This document shows, piece by piece, positions 7,463 to 15,760 of a stretch of DNA of 64,000 bases. A program made the translations under genes and the position numbers. This stretch comes from CAWAYR01 sp050250875 (GTDB lineage: Bacteria; Acidobacteriota; Vicinamibacteria; Vicinamibacterales; UBA2999), in contig JBFWNV010000002.1 of NCBI GenBank assembly GCA_050250875.1, forward strand, positions 372,001 through 436,000, written 5' to 3'. Position 1 is the stretch's first letter. Each line of letters begins with the position of its first letter. The notes under the pieces were generated by a model. It was not told where the DNA came from. It ran no database searches and saw nothing but the letters and a program-made list of their open reading frames with translations.

Positions 7463-9178
7463 ATGCTGCGCGCGCTCGTCTCGACCGACCACAAGGTGAT
7501 CGGTCTGCTCTACGGCTTCACCAGCCTGCTGTTCCTGCTCGTCGGGTTCGCGCTCGTCATCGTCATCCGCTGGCAGCACGCCTACGCCGGTCAGCCGCTG
7601 CCGGTCATCGGCGCGCTGCTCGGCGACAACGCGCCGGGCGGCATCCTGCTGCCCGAGTTCTACAACCAGCTCGGCGCCATGCACGGCACCATCATGGTGT
7701 TCCTCGGCGTGGTGCCGCTGGCCGTCGGCGCCTTCGGCAACTACGTGCTGCCGCTGCAGATCGGCGCGCCCGACATGGCGTTCCCGCGCCTCAACCTGCT
7801 CAGCTACTGGTGCTACGCCGGCGGCGGCGCGGTGATGCTGGCGAGCTTCTTCACGCCGGGCGGCGCGCCGGGGTCGGGCTGGACCTCCTATGCGCCGCTC
7901 GCCGTCATCGCCCGCGACGGCCAGACCTGGTGGCTGGGCGGCATGCTGCTGCTCATCCTGTCGTCGCTGCTCGGCGCCATCAACTTCATCACCACGGTCG
8001 TGCAGCTGCGCGCGCCCGGCCTGACGTGGTTCCGGCTCCCCTTCTTCGTCTGGGCGCAGTTCGTCACCGCGTTCCTGCTGCTGCTGGCCTTCCCGGCGCT
8101 GCAGGCCGCGGCGGTGCTGCAGGGCATGGATCGGCTCGCCGACACCAGCTTCTTCCTGCCGACGGGCCTGGTGGTCGGCGGCCAGGCGGTGGACCGGGCC
8201 GGCGGCGGCAACGCGCTGCTGTGGCAGCACCTGTTCTGGTTCCTGGCGCACCCCGAGGTCTACGTGCTGGTGCTGCCGGCGATGGGCATCATCGCCGAGG
8301 TGATCGCCGCCAACACGCGGAAGCCGTTGTGGGGCTATCCGCTGATGGTCTACTCGCTGTTCGTGCTGGGCTTCCTGTCGTTCCTGGTCTGGGCCCACCA
8401 CATGTTCCTCACCGGCATGGGCACGACGATCAGCGCCTTCTTCCAGGCGACGACCATGATCATCTCGATTCCGTCGGTGATCATCCTGAGCGCGCTCATT
8501 CTCTCGCTCTACGGCGGGTCGATCCGCTTCACGACACCGATGCTCTTCGCGCTCGGCTTCCTGCCGATGTTCGGCCTCGGCGGGCTCACCGGCCTGCCGC
8601 TCGGCCTGGCCACCACCGACATCCCGCTGCACGACACCAACTACGTGGTGGCGCACTTCCACTACCTGGTCGCGCCAGGGACGATCTTCGCGCTGTTCGC
8701 CGGCATCTACCACTGGTACCCGAAGATCACCGGCCGGTGGCTCAACGAGACCCTCGGCCGCATCCATTTCGTCGGCTCGCTCGTCTGCATGAACGTGATC
8801 TTCCTGCCGATGTTCGTGCAGGGGCTCGCCGGCGTGAACCGCCGGCTGTGGGACGGCGGCGCGCTCTACACCCACGCGCAGGAGACGTTGTCGTTCAATC
8901 AGCCGATGGCGTATGCGGCACTGGCTCTCGCTGCCTTCCAGCTGCCGTTCATCGTCAATCTGCTGCTGTCGCCGCGGTTCGGGACGGCCGCCGGCACCAA
9001 TCCGTGGCAGGCGACGACCCTCGAGTGGGCGACGCCAACGCCGCCGCGGCCGCACGGCAACTTCGACCGGCCGCCGCGGGCATGGCGCGGCCCCTACGAG
9101 TACAGTGTGCCCGGCGCCGGCGCCGACTTCTCGCCCCAGGGGACCGAGCACCCCGAGCCGGCGCGGCCGGTGGCCTGA
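7463..9178 (+). CDS. ctaD: Cytochrome c oxidase subunit I (aa3 type)
   Basis: Catalytic subunit of a heme-copper oxidase in the cytoplasmic membrane. It reduces O2 to water and pumps protons. It has 571 residues and about 12 hydrophobic helices. Ligands are all present: H74 (low-spin heme, AMHGTIM), H263 with the cross-linked Tyr267 in HPEVY (CuB), H312-H313 (CuB, VWAHHMF), H398 (heme a3) and H400 (low-spin heme) in VAHFHYL. The HPEVY motif and IGAPDMAFPRLN place it in the A family. I chose ATG 7463 over the TTG at 7457. It is first of five genes in the order I-III-IV-small protein-II, an unusual order since subunit II is last. No heme A synthase, CtaG or Sco gene is nearby. Confidence 0.96.
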   Translation: MLRALVSTDHKVIGLLYGFTSLLFLLVGFALVIVIRWQHAYAGQPLPVIGALLGDNAPGGILLPEFYNQLGAMHGTIMVFLGVVPLAVGAFGNYVLPLQIGAPDMAFPRLNLLSYWCYAGGGAVMLASFFTPGGAPGSGWTSYAPLAVIARDGQTWWLGGMLLLILSSLLGAINFITTVVQLRAPGLTWFRLPFFVWAQFVTAFLLLLAFPALQAAAVLQGMDRLADTSFFLPTGLVVGGQAVDRAGGGNALLWQHLFWFLAHPEVYVLVLPAMGIIAEVIAANTRKPLWGYPLMVYSLFVLGFLSFLVWAHHMFLTGMGTTISAFFQATTMIISIPSVIILSALILSLYGGSIRFTTPMLFALGFLPMFGLGGLTGLPLGLATTDIPLHDTNYVVAHFHYLVAPGTIFALFAGIYHWYPKITGRWLNETLGRIHFVGSLVCMNVIFLPMFVQGLAGVNRRLWDGGALYTHAQETLSFNQPMAYAALALAAFQLPFIVNLLLSPRFGTAAGTNPWQATTLEWATPTPPRPHGNFDRPPRAWRGPYEYSVPGAGADFSPQGTEHPEPARPVA

Positions 9179-9190
9179 GACGAGCGACCC

Positions 9191-9781
9191 GTGGACATTC
9201 CCTACACGACCGACGCGCGGCCCGACACGGGACTCACCAACCCGAAGCTCGGGATCTGGCTGTTCCTCGCCTCGGAGGTGATGCTGTTCGGGTCGCTGTT
9301 CGCGTCCTACGTATTGCTGCGGACCGGCGATCCGGGCTGGCCCGACCAGTCGGCCGTGCTCAGCGTGCCGCTCGGCGCGCTCAACACCGTCATCCTCATC
9401 GCCTCGTCGGTGACGATGGTACTGTCGTGGGCCGCACTGCGTGCCGGCCAGCTCGGCCGCTACCGGCTCTACATGGGCGCCACGCTGGCGGCCGGCACGG
9501 CCTTCCTGGTCGTCAAGGCGTTTGAGTACAGCGACAAGCTGGCGCACGGCCTGCTGCCGTCGACCAGCAACTTCCTCGGCATGTACTTCACGCTCACCGG
9601 GCTGCACGCGGTCCACGTCATCGCCGGCATGGCCGTGAATCTGTTCCTGTGGGGGCCCGGCGTTCGGATGTGGCCTCACCAACCGCAGCGTTTCACCAAC
9701 CGGGTCGAAATCGCCGGCGTCTACTGGCACTTCGTGGACGTCGTGTGGATCTTCCTGTTCCCGGTGCTGTACCTCCTCTGA
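9191..9781 (+). CDS. ctaE: Cytochrome c oxidase subunit III
   Basis: 196-residue integral membrane subunit of the aa3 oxidase. It has five predicted helices, so it is the short form lacking the two N-terminal helices of the mitochondrial type. Family signatures: LGIWLFLASEVMLFGSLFASY near the N-terminus, the LLPSTSNFLGMYFTLTGLHAVHV segment, and the C-terminal VYWHFVDVVWIFLFPVLYL. The start is GTG 9191, twelve bases after the ctaD stop. It stabilises subunit I and its proton-uptake path. It is cotranscribed with subunit IV, which begins four bases downstream. Confidence 0.93.
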   Translation: MDIPYTTDARPDTGLTNPKLGIWLFLASEVMLFGSLFASYVLLRTGDPGWPDQSAVLSVPLGALNTVILIASSVTMVLSWAALRAGQLGRYRLYMGATLAAGTAFLVVKAFEYSDKLAHGLLPSTSNFLGMYFTLTGLHAVHVIAGMAVNLFLWGPGVRMWPHQPQRFTNRVEIAGVYWHFVDVVWIFLFPVLYLL

Positions 9782-9785
9782 CGCG

Positions 9786-10106
9786 ATGAGCCACGACACC
9801 GCTACCCGCAGCTACCTCGCCGTGTTCGCGGCGCTGCTGGCGCTGACCGTCGCCACGGTCGGCGCGGCGTCGCTCGGCCTGTCGGGCGCCTCGTCGGTGG
9901 CGCTCGGACTCGTCATCGCCGCCGCCAAGGCGACGCTGGTGGCGGTGGTGTTCATGCACCTGGCGCGCGAGCGGAAGATCGTCCACGTGGCGCTGGCGTT
10001 CACCGCGGTCTTCTTCGTGGGACTGTTCGCGCTGACGCTGCTCACCGAGGCCGACCACGTACCCGGCACCCGCTTCGCGCCGCCGTTCGATGCAGCGACG
10101 CCGTGA
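9786..10106 (+). CDS. Cytochrome c oxidase subunit IV (prokaryotic type)
   Basis: 106-residue membrane protein with three predicted helices (about 10-30, 37-57, 65-88) and the COX4_pro signature AAKATLVAVVFMHLARERK. Such subunits are accessory: they bind at the periphery of subunits I and III and are not catalytic. The gene starts four bases after ctaE, and its stop overlaps the GTG of the next ORF. Position and fold agree, so the call is firm, although the sequence of this subunit evolves quickly. Confidence 0.85.
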   Translation: MSHDTATRSYLAVFAALLALTVATVGAASLGLSGASSVALGLVIAAAKATLVAVVFMHLARERKIVHVALAFTAVFFVGLFALTLLTEADHVPGTRFAPPFDAATP

Positions 10107-10396
10107 CCGCGCCGAGAGTTCCGACCATGCAGCGACCGTCCCTGTCCGACGCCCTCCGCGGCATCACCCGGATGGCCTGTCCCGTGTGTTTCACCGGCGA
10201 CGACCCGATCCTGCGCGACAGCCTGTCGGCGGGGATCGGCGTGCTCGTCGCCGTCACCCTGGTGGTGCTGGCGTGTTTTGCGACCTTCTTCGTCGTGCTG
10301 GCGCGCCGGGCCAGGGCCGCGGCGCTGGCCGAGGATGCGGCCGCGGCGCCTCCCGCCACTCCGCGGCTGCAGCCGCTGCCGGGTGACGCCCGATGA
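10103..10396 (+). CDS. Small CPxC membrane protein in the oxidase operon (unknown function)
   Basis: 97 residues from GTG 10103, which overlaps the subunit IV stop. ATG 10127 and ATG 10172 are alternatives, and the last would start at MACPVC. It has a CPVC motif (C26, C29) followed by FTGDDPI, one hydrophobic helix (about 44-67) and a short Ala/Arg-rich tail. Short proteins with a CPxC motif before a single helix recur near respiratory genes in several phyla, from memory and without a named function. The paired cysteines in front of the helix would suit copper binding or thiol chemistry during oxidase assembly. That role is inference from position only. It ends in an ATGA overlap with subunit II. 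Confidence 0.65.
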   Translation: MTAPRVPTMQRPSLSDALRGITRMACPVCFTGDDPILRDSLSAGIGVLVAVTLVVLACFATFFVVLARRARAAALAEDAAAAPPATPRLQPLPGDAR

Positions 10397-11145
10397 TGCT
10401 CGAGTGGCTGGGCCTGCCGGTGGCGGCGTCGGCCGAGGCCGGCGCCGTGGACGAGATCATGGCGCTGGTCCACTGGCTGATGCTGGTGCTGTTCGTCGGC
10501 TGGTCGGCCTTCTTCGTGTACGTCCTGGTGCGCTTCCGCCGGTCGCGCCAGCCGGTGGCGGCGTACCACGGCGTGCGGGCGCGGTGGGCGACCTGGGTCG
10601 AGGGCGGCGTGCTGGCCGCCGAGGTGGCGCTGCTCGCCTTCTTCTCGGTGCCGGTGTGGAGCGCGCGGGTCGACGCGCTGCCGAGCGAACAGGCGAGCAC
10701 GGTCGTGCGCGTGGTGGCCGAGCAGTTCGCGTGGAACGTGCACTACCCGGGCGCCGACGGCGTGTTCGGCCGCACCGACATCCGGCTGGTGAACCCCGAC
10801 AACCCGCTCGGGCTCGACCGCCGCGATCCCGCCGGTCGCGACGACATCACGACGATCAACCGGCTGAACCTGCCGATCGGCAAGCCGGTCGTGGTGCACC
10901 TGTCCACCAAGGACGTCATCCACAGCTTCGCCCTGCCCGAGATGCGCATCAAGCAGGACACCACACCGGGAATCTCGCAGCCGGTGTGGTTCACGCCGAC
11001 GGTGATCGGCGAGTGGGACATCGCCTGCTCGCAGCTGTGCGGGCTCGGCCACTCGCGCATGCGCGGCGTCTACGCGGTGCTGTCACAGGCCGACTACGAC
11101 GCGTGGCTGGCGCGCCAGGCGGCGCTCATCGTTCCCGGCGCGTAG
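10393..11145 (+). CDS. coxB: Cytochrome c oxidase subunit II (CuA subunit)
   Basis: 250-residue subunit that accepts electrons from cytochrome c through the binuclear CuA centre. Two N-terminal helices (about 20-45 and 70-92) are followed by a periplasmic cupredoxin domain. CuA ligands are complete: H177 (IHSFALPEM), C212, C216, H220 and M223 in CSQLCGLGHSRM. The backbone-carbonyl ligand usually provided by Glu is Gln here. The aromatic electron-entry motif reads EQFAWNVHYPG. No C-terminal cytochrome c domain is fused. There is no clear signal peptide, and the N-terminus is short. Start ATG 10393 overlaps the preceding stop. The next gene converges 32 bases away. Confidence 0.95.
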   Translation: MMLEWLGLPVAASAEAGAVDEIMALVHWLMLVLFVGWSAFFVYVLVRFRRSRQPVAAYHGVRARWATWVEGGVLAAEVALLAFFSVPVWSARVDALPSEQASTVVRVVAEQFAWNVHYPGADGVFGRTDIRLVNPDNPLGLDRRDPAGRDDITTINRLNLPIGKPVVVHLSTKDVIHSFALPEMRIKQDTTPGISQPVWFTPTVIGEWDIACSQLCGLGHSRMRGVYAVLSQADYDAWLARQAALIVPGA

Positions 11146-11177
11146 CGCGTCCGTCTCCTCGCTTCAGCAGCGCTGAC

Positions 11178-11975
11178 CTACGTCGCCGGCTTGAACACGG
11201 CGTTGGCCGTCGCCGGGGTCGTGCCGTCCACCGTCACCGTCATCGTCTGCGTGCCCAGCGTCTCGTGCCACGCCTCGACGGTGTAGGTGCCGGGCGGCAG
11301 CCCCCTGATCTCGAACTTGCCGTCGGCGCCGGTGACCGCGAAGAACGGATGCGGCACGACGTTGGCGTAGGCGTTCATCCAGCCGTGGACGTCGCACTTG
11401 AGCGGAATGCCGATCTCCGGCACGTTGAACACGCGGTCCACCGGCGGCACGTTGGCCGGCTGGCTGAAGTTGAACTCGGGGTTGGTCTTCGGCACGGCGT
11501 GCACGTTGTGCAGGGCGGCGTCGCTGTTGGCCACCTTGATGATCTGCCCGACCTGCGCACCGAAGACGTGCGGCAGGTACTGGCAGCCCTTCTGGTCGAG
11601 CATCACCGGTGTGGTCGGGACCGCGTAGGTGCGGGCGCCGAGACCGTCCTTGACCCACACGAACACGTGCTGCAGGCCCTTGTCGGCGCCGACGACCAGC
11701 CGCTCCGACACCGCACCCGGCAGGGCGACGCATTTCGGGTCGGAGTCCATCTGCAGCGGACGCGGGGCCGGCGCCGGGCCATCGAACGTGATCGTGCCGG
11801 TGATCACGCCGGGGCCGTCGGCGCGGTCGGTCGGCGCGGCGGCCGGGGCCGCGGTCGCGGCGGGCGCCTCGGCGGGCGCGCTGCCGCCACCGCAGGCGGC
11901 GGTGGCGAGGACGAGGGCCGCGGCAGCGGCCAGGCGCATCGAGACGGTTGCGCTGGTGAGCATGGGAGAAGTCAT
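11178..11975 (-). CDS. Cupredoxin-like lipoprotein with carboxypeptidase-regulatory-like domain
   Basis: 265-residue predicted lipoprotein (lipobox LATAAC, then CGGG linker). The central part resembles a plastocyanin/cupredoxin fold with a type-1-like ligand set: a first His in ALHNVHAV, then Cys-His-Met in KCDVHGWMNAY. The last 60 residues form a carboxypeptidase-regulatory-like beta-sandwich (VTGADGKFEIRGLPPGTYTVEAWHE). A paralogue with the same architecture lies at 22089-22757. The start overlaps the stop of the upstream LLM gene (ATGA), so it is the third gene of a minus-strand operon. Periplasmic electron transfer or copper binding is plausible but not shown; extracellular structural use of the fold cannot be excluded. 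Confidence 0.75.
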   Translation of the reverse strand: MTSPMLTSATVSMRLAAAAALVLATAACGGGSAPAEAPAATAAPAAAPTDRADGPGVITGTITFDGPAPAPRPLQMDSDPKCVALPGAVSERLVVGADKGLQHVFVWVKDGLGARTYAVPTTPVMLDQKGCQYLPHVFGAQVGQIIKVANSDAALHNVHAVPKTNPEFNFSQPANVPPVDRVFNVPEIGIPLKCDVHGWMNAYANVVPHPFFAVTGADGKFEIRGLPPGTYTVEAWHETLGTQTMTVTVDGTTPATANAVFKPAT

Positions 11976-13057
11976 CTTCCGATCATAGCCGACGGCTGGC
12001 CGGACTCGGTGAGGAGCTCACGGACCCGCGGCGCCACGCGAGTGCCGTAGAGCTCGATGCTGCGCATCGCCGCCTCATGCGGCAGCTGGCCGTTGCTGTA
12101 CTTCAGGTCGAAGCGCGACAGTTGCAGGGCGCGGATCGTCGCGGCGATCTTGCGCGCCACCGTCTCCGGCGATCCGACGCACAGCGCGCCGTCGGGCCCG
12201 GCCTCGCGGTCGAACTGGCCGCGCGTCACGGGCGGCCAGCCGCGCTCGGCGCCGATGCGGCTCATCAGGTCGCGGTAGTGCGGCCACACCTCTTCGCGCG
12301 CCCGCTCGTCGGTGTCGGCGACGTGTCCGGGCGAGTGGGCCGCGACCGGCAGCGTCGGGTGGCCGAACTGCGTGAGCGCCTGATGATAGAGGTCGACGAA
12401 GGGCCGGAACCGCACCGGGCTGCCGCCGATGATCGCCACGGTGAGCGGGAAGCCGTAGCGGGCGGCGCGTACCACCGATTCGGGGCTGCCGCCGACGCCG
12501 ACCCACGTCCGCAGCCGCCGCCCGTCCTCGATCGGCGGATACACGCGCTGCTGGCGGAGCGCCGGCCGCGTCCGTCCCGACCAGGTCACCGGCTCGCCGG
12601 TCTGCAGGGCCGCGAACAAGCCCAGCTTCTCCTCGAAGAGCCCCTCGTAATCGGCGAGGTCGTAGCCGAAGAGCGGGAACGACTCGGTGAAGGACCCGCG
12701 GCCGAGAATCACCTCGGCGCGGCCGTGGGAGAGCGCGTCGAGCGTCGAGAAGCGCTGGTAGACGCGAATCGGATCGTCGGTGCTGAGCACGGTCACCGCC
12801 GATCCAAGGTGGATCCGCGTCGTCCGCGACGCGATCGCGGCCAGCACCACCTCGGGCGCCGAAATGGCGAAGTCGGCGCGATGGTGCTCGCCGACGCCGA
12901 AACAGGCGAGCCCGACCTGGTCGGCCAGCACGGCTTCCTCGACGACGTGGCGCAGCACCTGCGCCTGCGACAGCGCCAACCCATCGGGGCCGAGCGTGAC
13001 GTCGCCGAAAGTATCGACGCCGAAGGCGATCCGGTCGGGCGGAACGGGCAGGTCCAT
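11972..13057 (-). CDS. LLM-class flavin-dependent oxidoreductase
   Basis: 361-residue member of the bacterial luciferase-like TIM-barrel family that uses FMN or F420. Markers are VGEHHRADFAISAPEVVLAAIA near the N-terminus, IHLGSAVTVLSTDDPIRVYQ, the GRGSFTESFPLFGYD loop, and the C-terminal GSPETVARKIA. It resembles the group annotated as Atu2307/SP_0267-type monooxygenases, whose substrates are unknown. ATG 13057 is preceded by TAGACT with a 7-base gap, which suggests its own leaderless transcript in addition to readthrough from the aspartoacylase gene 18 bases upstream. Confidence 0.85.
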   Translation of the reverse strand: MDLPVPPDRIAFGVDTFGDVTLGPDGLALSQAQVLRHVVEEAVLADQVGLACFGVGEHHRADFAISAPEVVLAAIASRTTRIHLGSAVTVLSTDDPIRVYQRFSTLDALSHGRAEVILGRGSFTESFPLFGYDLADYEGLFEEKLGLFAALQTGEPVTWSGRTRPALRQQRVYPPIEDGRRLRTWVGVGGSPESVVRAARYGFPLTVAIIGGSPVRFRPFVDLYHQALTQFGHPTLPVAAHSPGHVADTDERAREEVWPHYRDLMSRIGAERGWPPVTRGQFDREAGPDGALCVGSPETVARKIAATIRALQLSRFDLKYSNGQLPHEAAMRSIELYGTRVAPRVRELLTESGQPSAMIGR

Positions 13058-13075
13058 CCGATCGAGTCTACCCGC

Positions 13076-14179
13076 TCAGAGCGGACCGGTCGCCGGACGG
13101 CCGATCGTCGCCACGGAGTCGCCGGCCACCACCGGCGGTCCGGCCAGCCCGTAGAGCACGTAGCCGTCGATCGGCGACACCACGGTCTCGACGAGCGCAC
13201 GGCGGTAGTCGCGGATCGTGCCGATCGTCGCCCCCGCTTTCACCACGCGGCCTGTCGTGGCCACCGGCGTGAAGATGCCGGTCGTCTTCGCGCTCACGCC
13301 CGTCGTGTCGTCGAACCAACGTGTGTCGGCGCGCGGCGGCGGCGTCCCCGCGTTCATGCCGAACTCGCGGAGCAAGTTCTCGACGCCGGTGACGATCGGC
13401 GTCACGAAGGCATCGTCGGTACGGCCGTTCTCGCCGATCTCGACCAGCACCGTCGGCGTGCCGTCGGCGACGGCCTGCCGATTGAGGGACCGTCCGCTGT
13501 CCACCTGCGCCTGGGTGTTCATCGAGTACTTGACGTAGTTGGGCAGGCCGAACGCCAGCGCCATGCGCCGCGCATCGGCGTACTGCGCGGCGGCCAGCGG
13601 CCCGCCGTAGGCCCCGGCAAAGGCCTCGAGCCACTCGGCGCCGTCGCCCCCGTGCAGTTCGACATGCAGATCCGAGCGCCGGATCACCTCGGTGGTCAGC
13701 GTCCAGGCGATGCGCTCGGCCTGGCTGCCGTCGGCCGTGCCGGGGAACATCCGGTTGAGGTTCTTCCGATCGAACGGGTTGACGAACGGGACGCGCTGCT
13801 CGAACGCGGCGACGTGAGCCAGGCGCACCAGGATCACCGTGCCCGCCAGCGTCGCCGGGTCGATGCGATCGCGCAGCCGCTGGGCGGCGAGAATAGGCGC
13901 GTACTCGAAGCCGTGCACGCCGGCGGTCAGCGCCAGCGCGCGGCCGGGCCGGGCGCCGTGGAACACCGTGGTCAGCACCGCCGTGGCCGGGTCGCCGGCA
14001 CCGGCGGGCACCACGAGGTCGACGTCGGCCCGCTGACCCGCCGGCACCGAGGTACCGCCGATCGCGAACGGCCGGCTCGCCTGGCGAGCCTCGCCCCTCG
14101 GCGTCGTCACCGCAATAGCCGTCGCGATGGCCGCGACGCCGGCGAAGAACCGCCGCCTCGCCGCTGATGTCTCGCGCAT
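13076..14179 (-). CDS. Succinylglutamate desuccinylase/aspartoacylase-family hydrolase, Tat-exported
   Basis: 367 residues. The N-terminus has a twin-arginine signal (SAARRRFFAG then an Ala-rich stretch), predicting export of a folded metalloenzyme. The M14-like zinc site is visible: GVHGFEYAP supplies His and Glu, and DLHVELHGG supplies the third ligand. LNRMFPGTADG is the usual substrate-arginine region. The C-terminal 80 residues form the biotinyl-like beta domain typical of AstE/AspA relatives. The family cleaves N-acyl amino acids or amide-like bonds; which one here is unknown. TAAAGT lies 6 bases before the ATG, suggesting a leaderless mRNA. It heads a three-gene minus operon. Confidence 0.85.
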   Translation of the reverse strand: MRETSAARRRFFAGVAAIATAIAVTTPRGEARQASRPFAIGGTSVPAGQRADVDLVVPAGAGDPATAVLTTVFHGARPGRALALTAGVHGFEYAPILAAQRLRDRIDPATLAGTVILVRLAHVAAFEQRVPFVNPFDRKNLNRMFPGTADGSQAERIAWTLTTEVIRRSDLHVELHGGDGAEWLEAFAGAYGGPLAAAQYADARRMALAFGLPNYVKYSMNTQAQVDSGRSLNRQAVADGTPTVLVEIGENGRTDDAFVTPIVTGVENLLREFGMNAGTPPPRADTRWFDDTTGVSAKTTGIFTPVATTGRVVKAGATIGTIRDYRRALVETVVSPIDGYVLYGLAGPPVVAGDSVATIGRPATGPL

Positions 14180-14309
14180 CGTCCGACTTTACCGCCCATC
14201 CGGGTGGCCGACCGGCGCGAGCCAATGGATGGCCGGTTGACCCCGTTCACTGGGCCGGCAGCGGCGATCAGCGGGGCGCCGACCCGGCGGCGCCGCCGGC
14301 GCGCGACGC

Positions 14310-14346
14310 TTGACACGGACGCTTATTTGTCACATTGTAAGTTACA
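14310..14346 (+). promoter_or_regulatory. Rrf2 gene promoter with overlapping palindromic operator
   Basis: TTGACA (14310-14315) is a consensus -35. The -10 region (about 14333-14340) overlaps the perfect 11-base palindrome TGTAAGTTACA (14336-14346), whose last base is the A of the ATG. Outer half-sites TGTCAC (14328-14333) and GTGACA (14353-14358) are nearly concentric with it. A dyad covering the -10 and start codon suggests autorepression, as is common for Rrf2 regulators. Confidence 0.6.
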
Positions 14347-14807
14347 TGAAACGTGACAGCCGGCTGTCCGGGGTCCTGCACCTGCTGCTGCACATGGCCG
14401 ATCACGACGGGCCGGTCACCTCCGAGGTGCTCGCCCGGGCGATGGACACCAACCCGGTGGTGATTCGGCGGGTGATGGCCGGGCTGCGGCGGCGGCGTCT
14501 GGCCCGCTCCGCCACCGGCCATGGCGGCGGCTGGACGCTGGCCCGCGATCCCGACGCCATCTCCCTGCGCGACGTCTACGAGGCGTTGGGGCGGCCGGGG
14601 CTGCTGGCCATCGGCCATCGCACCGAATCGCCGGGCTGCCTGGTCGAGCAGGCCGTGAACGCGGCGCTCGGTCGCGCGTTCGACGAGGCCGAGGCGCTGC
14701 TGCTCGCGCGGTTCGGCGAGGTGACGGTGGGAATGCTGAGCCACGCCGTCCGCCGGCATCCGCACTGGCGGCGGCGGGTCGCGGCGCTGGAGAAGGCCCA
14801 TGCGTGA
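14346..14807 (+). CDS. Rrf2-family transcriptional regulator
   Basis: 153-residue winged-helix repressor. The N-terminal helix-turn-helix reads VTSEVLARAMDTNPVVIRRVMAGLRRRRL, followed by the wing HGGGWTLARD, a pattern typical of Rrf2/IscR/YwnA proteins. Only one cysteine (PGCLVEQAV, about residue 100) is present instead of the three of Fe-S-binding IscR, so a thiol switch or a metabolite is more likely than a cluster. Start ATG 14346 was chosen because it follows the palindromic operator. The reading frame upstream (to 14310) crosses that site. It overlaps the next gene by eight bases, so regulator and flavoprotein form one unit and are probably autoregulated. Confidence 0.9.
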   Translation: MKRDSRLSGVLHLLLHMADHDGPVTSEVLARAMDTNPVVIRRVMAGLRRRRLARSATGHGGGWTLARDPDAISLRDVYEALGRPGLLAIGHRTESPGCLVEQAVNAALGRAFDEAEALLLARFGEVTVGMLSHAVRRHPHWRRRVAALEKAHA

Positions 14808-15693
14808 CGACGCGATCATCGTCGGCGGCAGTTTCGCCGGCCTGGCGGCGGCGCTGTACCTGGCCCGGGCGCGGCGTTCGGTCACCATCGTCGATGCCGG
14901 CGCCCCGCGCAACCGGTTCTCCGCCCGCGCCCACGGCGTGCTGGCGCAGGATGGCCGCCCTCCCGTCGAGATCCTCGCCGCGGCACGCGCGCAGGTTCTG
15001 GCCTACCCGAGTGTCCGCGTCGTCGAGGGCGAGGCCGTGGACGCCGCTGGCCAGGCCGACGGGTTCACCGTGACTCTGCGCACCGGCGCGCGGCTCGAGA
15101 GCCGGCGCCTGGTGCTGGCCTTCGGCGTCCGCGACGAGCTGCCGGCCATTCCCGGTTTGGTCGAGCGCTGGGGCCGCTCGGTGCTGCACAGCCCCTACTG
15201 CCACGGCTACGAGTTCAGCGGCCGGCGGCTGGGCGTGCTGCACACCTCGCCGCACTCGCTGCAGCAGGCGCAGCTCATCGCCGAATGGGGGCCGACCACC
15301 TACTTCCTCAACGGTGCGGAGACGCCCGACGAGGCGGCGCTGGCGGCGCTCCGCGCGCGTCACATCGCCCTGGAGCCGGCAGCCGTCGCGGCACTCCGCG
15401 GGCCCGGTGACGCGCTGCAGGCCCTCGAGTTGGTAGATGGCCGAACCGCCGACCTCGATGCGTTGTACGTGGGCCCCCGGACGCACCTCAACAGCGACCT
15501 CGCCATCCGCCTGGGCTGTGCCCTCGACGACGGACCGTGGGGGCCGACGATCCGCACCGACGCGACGAAGCTGACGACAGTGGCCGGCGTCTATGCGGCC
15601 GGCGACATCACCCGGAGCATGCACAACGTCACGTTCGCGGCGGCCGACGGCGTAGCAGTGGGGATGGCAGCGCACCGCGCCTTGGTCTTCTGA
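14800..15693 (+). CDS. Thioredoxin-reductase-like FAD/NAD(P) oxidoreductase lacking the CxxC pair
   Basis: 297-residue pyridine-nucleotide flavoprotein. N-terminal FAD site IIVGGSFAGLAAALYLARARR and acidic strand end IVDAG; central LVLAFGVRDELPAIPG; C-terminal FAD motif VYAAGDITR. The redox-active CxxC of thioredoxin reductase is replaced by HSPYCHGYE with a single Cys, so it cannot run the standard dithiol reaction. Proteins of this type are often encoded next to Rrf2 regulators, as here. A role in handling oxidative or electrophile stress is inference from that pairing. The gene ends before the TonB receptor promoter. Confidence 0.85.
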   Translation: MRDDAIIVGGSFAGLAAALYLARARRSVTIVDAGAPRNRFSARAHGVLAQDGRPPVEILAAARAQVLAYPSVRVVEGEAVDAAGQADGFTVTLRTGARLESRRLVLAFGVRDELPAIPGLVERWGRSVLHSPYCHGYEFSGRRLGVLHTSPHSLQQAQLIAEWGPTTYFLNGAETPDEAALAALRARHIALEPAAVAALRGPGDALQALELVDGRTADLDALYVGPRTHLNSDLAIRLGCALDDGPWGPTIRTDATKLTTVAGVYAAGDITRSMHNVTFAAADGVAVGMAAHRALVF

Positions 15694-15716
15694 GTTCCGG
15701 CACCGGTGGTCCGGAC

Positions 15717-15745
15717 TTGACAGCCGGTGAGCACGGGCGTATCGT
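15717..15745 (+). promoter_or_regulatory. Sigma-70-type promoter of the TonB receptor gene
   Basis: TTGACA (15717-15722, perfect -35) is followed after exactly 17 bases by TATCGT (15740-15745, 4/6 to the -10 consensus). The predicted transcript start near 15752 is about ten bases before a perfect palindrome (15761-15784) and about 47 bases before the ATG. Confidence 0.6.
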
Positions 15746-15760
15746 AATTCGAGTTTTGAT

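Noticed and set aside
7325..9799. Upstream extension of the minus-strand DUF4399 frame to 987 codons
   Set aside because: The extension is antisense to ctaD and ctaE and has shadow composition; the true start is the signal-peptide ATG at 7324 with AGGAG.
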